From Streptomyces sp. QL37 (GTDB lineage: Bacteria > Actinomycetota > Actinomycetes > Streptomycetales > Streptomycetaceae), in contig NZ_PTJS01000001.1 of the NCBI RefSeq assembly GCF_002941025.1, positions 930,001 through 994,000 on the forward strand: a stretch of DNA of 64,000 nt, given 5' to 3'. Positions 58,892-64,000 of the stretch are shown piece by piece. A model generated the notes under the pieces. It ran no database searches and was not told where the DNA came from. It saw only the letters and a program-made list of their open reading frames with translations. The translations under genes and the position numbers were made by a program. Numbering within the stretch: the first letter of the stretch is position 1; each line of letters starts with the position of its first letter.

Positions 58892-59857
58892 TCAGGCCTC
58901 GTCGAGGCGCTTGCGCTGCTCGGGTTCCAGACGCAGGTCCACCGCGGCGAGGAGCTCGTCGAGCTGCTCGACGGAACTGACGCCCACGAGGGGAAGCACC
59001 GGAGGGGTGCCGTGCAGCAGCCAGGCCAGCACCACCTGGCTGGGCGTGGCACCCAGCTCGGACGCCACCTGGTGCAGCGCCGACAGCCGGGGTGCGGTGC
59101 CCGGGTGATCGTAGGCCGCCGACAGGGGTTTGTCCTCGCGGGCATAGGCACCGGACAGGAGGGTGGAATAGGCCATGAGCGTCAGATCCGGCTCGCTGCC
59201 CACGTAATCCAGCATCTCCGGCGTCACATGGACATGGCCCGCTTCGGGCAGGGCGACGTCGAACCGCGGCTGGAGGTAGGAATACCGCTGCTGCACACAG
59301 CTGTAGCTCGCCCAACCGTTCCTCCGGGCCGCAGCACGGGCCTGCTCGACGCGCCAGGCCGGGTGGTTGGAGGCGCCCAGCACGCCCACATCGCCCTCGG
59401 AGACCAGTGCGTTCAAGGCACCGAGGGTCTCCTCCAGCGGGACGGTCCGGTCCTCGATGTGCGACCAGTACAGATCGATGCGGTCCGTGCCCAGTCGGCG
59501 CAGGCTCTCCTGCGCCGCCTTGCGCACCACGGGCGCGGACAGGCCCTCGGCTGTCTCCAACCCGGTCCCGGGGACGGTGGGGCGCCCGCCGAACTTGGTG
59601 GAGATCACCACTTCGTCGCGCAGGTTCCGGGCGGCCAGCCACCGGCCGACCGTGGTCTCGCTCTCGTCCCCCGTGCTCCCCGGAAGCCAGAAGACGTAGT
59701 TGTCGGCGGTGTCGATGAGGTTCCCGCCCGCCTCGACGAAACGGTCGAGGATGGCGAAGGACGTGCGCTCGTCCACGGTGCTGCCGAAGGGCAGCGCCCC
59801 CAGGCAGAGTGCGCTGACCTCAGGTCCACCCGGACCTCCGATGCGGCGTCTCAGCAT
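58892..59857 (-). CDS. Aldo/keto reductase
   Basis: A 321-residue NADPH-dependent oxidoreductase of the AKR TIM-barrel fold: VSALCLGALPFGSTVDERTS; catalytic Asp/Tyr in NLIDTADNYVFW; Lys in VVISTKFGGRP; His in LYWSHIEDRTVP; and the cofactor region VVLAWLLHGTPPVLPLVGVSS. ATG 59857 follows AAGGAG. The whole gene sits between the two copies of the 21-bp direct repeat, suggesting later insertion. Substrate unknown. Confidence 0.93.
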   Translation of the reverse strand: MLRRRIGGPGGPEVSALCLGALPFGSTVDERTSFAILDRFVEAGGNLIDTADNYVFWLPGSTGDESETTVGRWLAARNLRDEVVISTKFGGRPTVPGTGLETAEGLSAPVVRKAAQESLRRLGTDRIDLYWSHIEDRTVPLEETLGALNALVSEGDVGVLGASNHPAWRVEQARAAARRNGWASYSCVQQRYSYLQPRFDVALPEAGHVHVTPEMLDYVGSEPDLTLMAYSTLLSGAYAREDKPLSAAYDHPGTAPRLSALHQVASELGATPSQVVLAWLLHGTPPVLPLVGVSSVEQLDELLAAVDLRLEPEQRKRLDEA

Positions 59858-60164
59858 GTCGATTCTCCTTCGGGTCATGCGGGGAATGTCGCCCGCGACT
59901 ACGGCACCGACCATCCTGGGCGCCATTGGTATGGAGACCCAGTCCGATCGAAGGGCCGATTTCCAGACCAATTGGCGGGTGTGGCCCATGACCGACCAGC
60001 GGCTGGCCGGTCATGACCGATTCCGGGGCGTCACATCCGCTGACAGCGGGAGCCGGAGGCGGCACGATCGTGCGGTGCCGCAGACCGCGCGGGGAGGCGG
60101 GTCCGCAGACCGCGTGGGGGGCGGGTCCGCCGTGCCGGTCATGCCTCCCCGACGGAGGACTCAT
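59858..60164. other. Intergenic region upstream of the aldo/keto reductase
   Basis: About 310 bp without a gene. It carries the reductase promoter region and the right copy of the repeated dehydrogenase tail (59996-60044). Two near-repeated stretches (GCAGACCGCGcGGGG / GCAGACCGCGtGGGG, about 60079-60118) precede the ribosome site of the broken secreted-protein gene. Confidence 0.5.
60024..60044. repeat. 21-bp direct repeat, right copy
   Basis: An exact copy of the dehydrogenase gene's final 21 bp, found in a non-coding setting 1.2 kb downstream on the far side of the aldo/keto reductase gene. Confidence 0.9.
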
Positions 60165-60605
60165 GTGACGCGCGCCCCTTGCCGTGACCACTCTCGTAGC
60201 CGTGGCCCTGGGGGCGGCCCCCGCGTCCGCGTCGTCCGGGACCGACGGGTGGGAGCCGGCCCCGACCCCTCCGTACGACCTGCCGGCCGGGGCCCGCTCG
60301 GACGGCCCCCCTCCCGGGTCGCCTGCCGCGGCGACCTCGTCGTCCGGGTCACCAACACCGACACCGGCGCCTTCCACGACGCCGGTGTCAGCGGCGGCGC
60401 GATCGTCGACCAGCACGCGGACGGTTCGCGGAAGTGGTACGTCGTCGGCCCCGTGCCGGCGGGCGTCGGCGAGAACGCCGGGAATCCGGCACGGGGCCTG
60501 TACGCGCTGGACGGTGTGTACACCATGGACATCAGCGCCACCGGCTGCACGTCGGTGCACCTGGTCCTCGGCTCCGCCGACGACGTGTGCGCGCGGATCG
60601 GCTGA
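60165..60605 (+). pseudogene. Frameshifted small secreted protein (remnant)
   Basis: The signal peptide (VTTLVAVALGAAPASASSG) is encoded from 60184 in one frame, while a coherent beta-rich C-terminal domain (CRGDLVVRVTNTDTGAFHDA, KWYVVGPVPAGVG, LYALDGVYTMDISATGCTSV, LGSADDVCARIG) is in another, ending at TGA 60603-60605. The frames would join if one base were restored in the C-run near 60305-60311. The ribosome site GGAGG (60155-60159) is spaced for GTG 60165, which is in the C-terminal frame, so a compensating shift near 60180 is also possible. The intact form would resemble small exported Streptomyces proteins of unknown function. A sequencing error is the alternative. Confidence 0.55.
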
Positions 60606-60620
60606 GCCCGGACCGCCGGG

Positions 60621-61148
60621 TCAGTCGCCCGTCGTCCCGTCGGTCCGCTCCCGCAGCAGGTCCGCGTGGCCGTTGTGGCGGGCGTACTCCTGGATCATCA
60701 GCACGTAGACCGCGCGAAGGCTGAGGGCGGTTCCGGGGGTGGCCATGAAGGTCTCGTCGAGAGCGTGCCCGGCCACCGCCGCGTCGCATGCCGTGATCTC
60801 GGCCCGGTATCTCCCGAAGTCCCTCTCCGCTTCGGCCGGGTCCACGCCGTCGAAGCCCTCGTCACCGTCCGAGGGTCCGGTGAACACATCGCCGACCGGC
60901 TCGCCCGCGAAGCTGCGCCGGAACCACCACCGCTCGATCTCCGCCATGTGGCGGACCAGACCGAGGAGGGTGAGGTTCGACGGCTCCACGGTCGCCGTCG
61001 CCAGTCGCGCGGCGTCGAGACCGGCGCACTTGGTCAGCAGGGTTTCCCGATGCCAGTTCAGCCATCCCTCCAGCAGTTGACGCTCAGGCAGCACACCCAG
61101 AGTGCCCAGTGACGTGGTCCGCTCGATCCGCGGCGCCGCCCACGTCAT
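60621..61148 (-). CDS. DinB superfamily protein (DUF664)
   Basis: A 175-residue four-helix-bundle protein of the DinB/YfiT/MDMPI type: ERQLLEGWLNWHRETLLTKC; LTLLGLVRHMAEIERWWFRR with a metal-ligand His; DETFMATPGTALSLRAVYVL; and MIQEYARHNGHADLLRERTD with two further His. The three-His pattern fits thiol-dependent metalloenzymes, in actinomycetes often mycothiol-linked (inference). The ATG overlaps the P450 stop by 4 bp (ATGA). Confidence 0.9.
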   Translation of the reverse strand: MTWAAPRIERTTSLGTLGVLPERQLLEGWLNWHRETLLTKCAGLDAARLATATVEPSNLTLLGLVRHMAEIERWWFRRSFAGEPVGDVFTGPSDGDEGFDGVDPAEAERDFGRYRAEITACDAAVAGHALDETFMATPGTALSLRAVYVLMIQEYARHNGHADLLRERTDGTTGD

Positions 61149-62416
61149 GCGCCCACCGCTCCGACCGGGGTGAAGCGGACCGGAAGCGACGCAGGACCCC
61201 GGGTGAACACGCCCTCCTCGGCCGGGGTGAATCCGTCGGCGAGCCGGAGGTCCGGCATCGCGTCGAGCAGCTGGTTCACTCCCGTCTCGACCTCGGCCCT
61301 GGCGAGCAGGGCTCCCACGCAGAAGTGCCGGCCCAGCGCGAACGCCAGGTGATCGGCGGCAGCGGAGAACGCGGTGGTGCTGGTCAGGTCGTCACGGAAC
61401 AGGTCGAAGCGGTCAGGTTCGGAGTAGCGGGCCCCGTCCCGGTTGGCCGAGCCGATCAGACAGGTGACGGTGGCGCCGGCCGGGACGGTGCCGCCGGACA
61501 GCTCCACCTCGCCCGCCGTCTGGCGCATGATCATGTGGACCGGCGGGGTGTAGCGCAGCGTCTCGGCGAAGGCCCGGTCGACGAGGGACCGGTCCCGCTG
61601 TACGGCGGCGAGCTGCTCGGGGTGTGCCAGGAGATTGGCGAAGACCGAGGCGATGGCCTTGTCGGTCGTCTCGCCGCCGGCCGCGAGCAACAGGCTGCAG
61701 AACGCCTTGATGTCCTCGTCGCTCATCCGTACGCCGTCGACCTCGGCGGCGCAGAGCGCGGAGAGCAGGTCGTCTCCCGGCTGCTCCCTGCGCCGCTGGA
61801 TGACGGGGATCATGTACTCGGCGAACTCCTGGCGGGTCCGCTCCCCCGCCTCCGCGACCGCGGGGTCACCCGCGAGGTTGCCGAGGAAGGCGATGACGTT
61901 GGTGTACCAGCCGTGGAAGCGCTGGTGGTCCGCCCTGTCCAGGCCCAGCATGTCCGCGATGACCAGGACGGGGAAGCGGGTGGCGAACGCCTCGACGAGG
62001 TCGGCCTCCCCCTTGTGGCGGAAGGTGTCGATGAGTTCGCGGGCGTTGCGCTCGATGACGGGCAGGAACTTCTCCTGGAGGTCGGCGCCGCGGAAGGCGG
62101 GGGCGACCAGGGCCCGGCGTACGGCGTGTTCCCTGCCGCTGAGCTGGAGAATGGTACGGCCGTGGACGGGCTCGAGCTGCCAGTCGTAGTTCTCGGTGGT
62201 GAACTCCTGCGCCCGGTCCTTGAAGACGCGCTCGACGTCCTCGTACCGCGAGACGAGGTAGCTCCCCGTGGCCTCGTGGTGGATCAGCGGGGCGCTCTCA
62301 CGCATCGTCCGGTAGGCCCCGTAGGGATCAGCGGCGAAGGCGGGGGAGAGAATATCGGGCGGTGAGGACGCCTGGGACACGTGTGACTCCTGTGGGGCAG
62401 AGAGCAGGGGCTTCAT
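61145..62416 (-). CDS. Cytochrome P450
   Basis: A 423-residue soluble bacterial P450. I-helix oxygen-binding motif LLAAGGETTDKAIAS (about residue 250); K-helix ExxR in FAETLRYTPP; heme loop LAFALGRHFCVGALLARAEV with the axial thiolate at Cys366. The substrate is unknown. It is translationally coupled to the DinB-type protein; no ferredoxin or ferredoxin reductase is adjacent, so electrons must come from elsewhere. It is divergent from the ATP-grasp gene (70 bp between starts). Confidence 0.95.
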   Translation of the reverse strand: MKPLLSAPQESHVSQASSPPDILSPAFAADPYGAYRTMRESAPLIHHEATGSYLVSRYEDVERVFKDRAQEFTTENYDWQLEPVHGRTILQLSGREHAVRRALVAPAFRGADLQEKFLPVIERNARELIDTFRHKGEADLVEAFATRFPVLVIADMLGLDRADHQRFHGWYTNVIAFLGNLAGDPAVAEAGERTRQEFAEYMIPVIQRRREQPGDDLLSALCAAEVDGVRMSDEDIKAFCSLLLAAGGETTDKAIASVFANLLAHPEQLAAVQRDRSLVDRAFAETLRYTPPVHMIMRQTAGEVELSGGTVPAGATVTCLIGSANRDGARYSEPDRFDLFRDDLTSTTAFSAAADHLAFALGRHFCVGALLARAEVETGVNQLLDAMPDLRLADGFTPAEEGVFTRGPASLPVRFTPVGAVGA

Positions 62417-62486
62417 CGCCGTGAACGGGCAACACCAGCAAGGCTATTGACCGTCAGCCGGATAGCGAACCCCCTGGGAGTACTTC

Positions 62487-63323
62487 TTGATCGCCGGGTC
62501 CGAGGCACCACGTCCGTCCGTCCTGTTCGTCACCGACCTCGCCTACGAGGCGCGCGGGCGGCGCTACAGCGACGAGGACATCTTCCTGACGTCCCGGCTG
62601 CGCGAGACCTTCGACATCGCGCTCTGTCATCCCCGGGACGCGGCGGCGCTGATGGACGGGTTCGACGGGGTCGTCGTCCGCAACAGCGGGCCGGTCCTGC
62701 ACTACCAGGAGGCCTACGACGCGTTCCGTACCCGGGCGCGGGAGTCGGGGACGCGGGTCTACAACACGCTCGACGGGCGCGGGGACATGGCCGGCAAGCA
62801 GTATCTGGTCGATCTGAGCCGGGCCGGCTTCCCGGTGATCCCGACCGTGGACCGTGCGGCGGATCTCGGGCTGCTTCCCCGGTCGGCAGGTTATGTGGTC
62901 AAGCCCAAGCTCGGCGCGGACTCGGTGGGTCTGCGCTTCACCGAGGAGCCGGAGTATCCCGGGGGCGCCGACGGCACACTGCTCGTCCAGCCCAGGATCG
63001 ACTTCCGCTACGAGGTGTCCTTCTACTTCGTCGACCACGACTTCCAGTACGCCCTCCACGCGCCCCGTCCGGAGAGGCGCTGGGTGCTCGAACCGTACGT
63101 CCCCAGCTCCGAGGACCTGGACTTCGCACGCCGCTTCGTCGGGTGGAACACCCTCACGCGGGGCATCCAGCGGGTGGACGCCTGCCGGACGCCGGAGGGC
63201 GGCCTGCTGCTCGTCGAGCTGGAGGACCTCAATCCGTATCTGTCGCTCGACCTGGTGCCGGAAGAGGTCCGAGAGGCGTTCGTCGCCCGGATGAGGGACT
63301 CCGTACGGGAGCTGCTCGCCTGA
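62487..63323 (+). CDS. ATP-grasp-like protein (RimK/glutathione-synthetase fold)
   Basis: A 278-residue protein. The N-terminal Rossmann-like part (SVLFVTDLAYEARGRRYSDE, FDGVVVRNSGPVLHYQEAYD) is followed by ATP-grasp elements: DGRGDMAGKQYLVDLSRAGF, YVVKPKLGADSVGLRF, TLLVQPRIDFRYEVSFYFVD and the metal-binding Glu/Asn of LLLVELEDLNPYLSLDL. Such enzymes ligate a carboxylate to an amine via acyl phosphate. TTG 62487 follows GGGAG; no better start is visible. The gene is followed by the MFS transporter 54 bp downstream, so export of its product is conceivable. Confidence 0.82.
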   Translation: MIAGSEAPRPSVLFVTDLAYEARGRRYSDEDIFLTSRLRETFDIALCHPRDAAALMDGFDGVVVRNSGPVLHYQEAYDAFRTRARESGTRVYNTLDGRGDMAGKQYLVDLSRAGFPVIPTVDRAADLGLLPRSAGYVVKPKLGADSVGLRFTEEPEYPGGADGTLLVQPRIDFRYEVSFYFVDHDFQYALHAPRPERRWVLEPYVPSSEDLDFARRFVGWNTLTRGIQRVDACRTPEGGLLLVELEDLNPYLSLDLVPEEVREAFVARMRDSVRELLA

Positions 63324-63377
63324 CCCGTCCGGCCCGTCCCGCATGCGTGGGGCCGGACCGGGTGTGAGGGTGCGAGG

Positions 63378-64000
63378 GTGACCACTGCCAGCGAGACCGC
63401 CCCCGCCGCGCAGAGTGCCGCAGCGCCACCCGTCCTCGACCCCAGACGCCGGAACATCGTGTTCGCCACGATCGTCCTGGGGATTCTGCTCGCCGCGCTG
63501 GACCAGACGATCGTGGGGACGGCGCTCCCCACCATCGTCTCGGACCTCGGCGGTGCGGAGCACATGTCGTGGGTCGTGACCGCGTATCTGCTGGCGGAGA
63601 CCGTGGCGACGGTCCTGGTCGGCAAGTTCGGCGACCTCTTCGGCCGGAAGCTGATCTTCCAGATCTCGGCCGTCATCTTCATCACCGGTTCGTTCCTCTG
63701 CGGTCTCGCGTCCAACATGCTGCTGCTGATCATCTGGCGTGGTCTGCAGGGCATCGGCGCGGGCGGGCTCATGGTCACCGCCATGGCGCTGATCGCCGAC
63801 GTCATCCCGCTGCGCGAACGAGGCAAGTACCAGGGGGCGATCGGTGCGGTCTTCGGCGTCGCCACGGTGGTCGGACCGCTGCTGGGCGGGCTGTTCACCG
63901 ACCATCTGACCTGGCGGTGGGCGTTCTACGTCAATGTGCCGATCGCGATCGTGGTGGTCATCGCGGCCGCCCGCACGATCCCCTCCGTGCGCGCGGCCGG
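63378..64000 (+). CDS. MFS drug exporter, DHA2 (EmrB/QacA) type, N-terminal part (runs off the window)
   Basis: Open from GTG 63378 to the window end (207 codons). After a 30-residue Ala/Pro-rich cytoplasmic N-terminus comes TM1 ([20 protein letters not shown]), then motif [15 protein letters not shown]2 [20 protein letters not shown] leads into the loop GDLFGRK, which is MFS motif A. TM3 to TM6 follow, with [20 protein letters not shown] as motif C and [10 protein letters not shown] as the DHA2 hallmark. It is a proton-coupled exporter of 14 TM type. GTG follows GAGGGTGCGAGG. Confidence 0.93.
   Translation, partial: MTTASETAPAAQSAAAPPVLDPRRRNIVFATIVLGILLAALDQTIVGTALPTIVSDLGGAEHMSWVVTAYLLAETVATVLVGKFGDLFGRKLIFQISAVIFITGSFLCGLASNMLLLIIWRGLQGIGAGGLMVTAMALIADVIPLRERGKYQGAIGAVFGVATVVGPLLGGLFTDHLTWRWAFYVNVPIAIVVVIAAARTIPSVRAA

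Noticed and set aside
58815..60044. Genomic island or integrative element suggested by the direct repeats
   Set aside because: Only one gene lies between the repeats, and no integrase, transposase or tRNA is present, so a full element is not supported; kept only as a finding about a possible insertion.

Overview
This window looks like the chromosomal core of a Streptomyces or a very close relative. GC content is very high, most genes use GTG or TTG starts as freely as ATG, and actinomycete-specific families are present: an SsgA-like sporulation protein, a WhiB regulator, an F420-dependent oxidoreductase, a two-domain small laccase and a complete mce lipid-transport locus. I saw no tRNA, rRNA, CRISPR array, transposase or prophage. 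Both ends cut genes: an acyl-CoA dehydrogenase on the left and an MFS exporter on the right.

Region 1 (1-16100) is mainly lipid catabolism. A macro-domain protein and a long-chain acyl-CoA ligase are followed by a secreted M4 metalloprotease with a propeller-like tail and its probable LuxR-type regulator. Next come a MerR regulator and a five-gene minus-strand operon: alpha-methylacyl-CoA racemase, LLM/F420 oxidoreductase, acyl-CoA dehydrogenase, thiolase and FadB-like bifunctional enzyme. A 25-bp palindrome of the form GGTG-N2-ACA-N7-TGT-N2-CAyC lies upstream of the ligase, the MerR gene and the racemase-led operon. This suggests one local MerR regulon for (branched) fatty-acid degradation.

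Region 2 (16100-28500) is a mixed housekeeping stretch: endonuclease V, YciI, a hexapeptide acetyltransferase, a secreted BNR-type propeller, an SsgA-like protein, an ABC-F ATPase with a possible attenuator leader, an acyl-ACP desaturase with a multi-half-site operator, a GH46 chitosanase, WhiB, a VOC protein and an SNF2 helicase.

Region 3 (27540-33500) is the most unusual set. A small laccase is divergent from two translationally coupled secreted proteins: ThuA fused to a PQQ-type sugar dehydrogenase, and a cupredoxin fused to three Ig-like repeats and a DUF1080 (3-keto-glycoside hydrolase type) domain. Together they read as a possible extracellular redox pathway for sugars.

Region 4 (33500-36770) holds a membrane protein coupled to a LigD-type polymerase, divergent from an ATP-dependent DNA ligase (NHEJ parts, but no Ku here).

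Region 5 (36770-56610) is a 14-gene mce operon (ATPase, two YrbE permeases, six Mce proteins, four Mce-associated proteins, a lytic transglycosylase). Upstream lie four secreted proteins, two of them tandem paralogs, and a PucR/CdaR-type regulator.

Region 6 (56800-64000) has an SCP2 protein and acyl-CoA dehydrogenase behind two tandem palindromes, an aldo/keto reductase flanked by a 21-bp direct repeat copied from the dehydrogenase 3' end, a frameshifted secreted-protein remnant, a DinB/P450 pair, an ATP-grasp protein and the truncated MFS gene.
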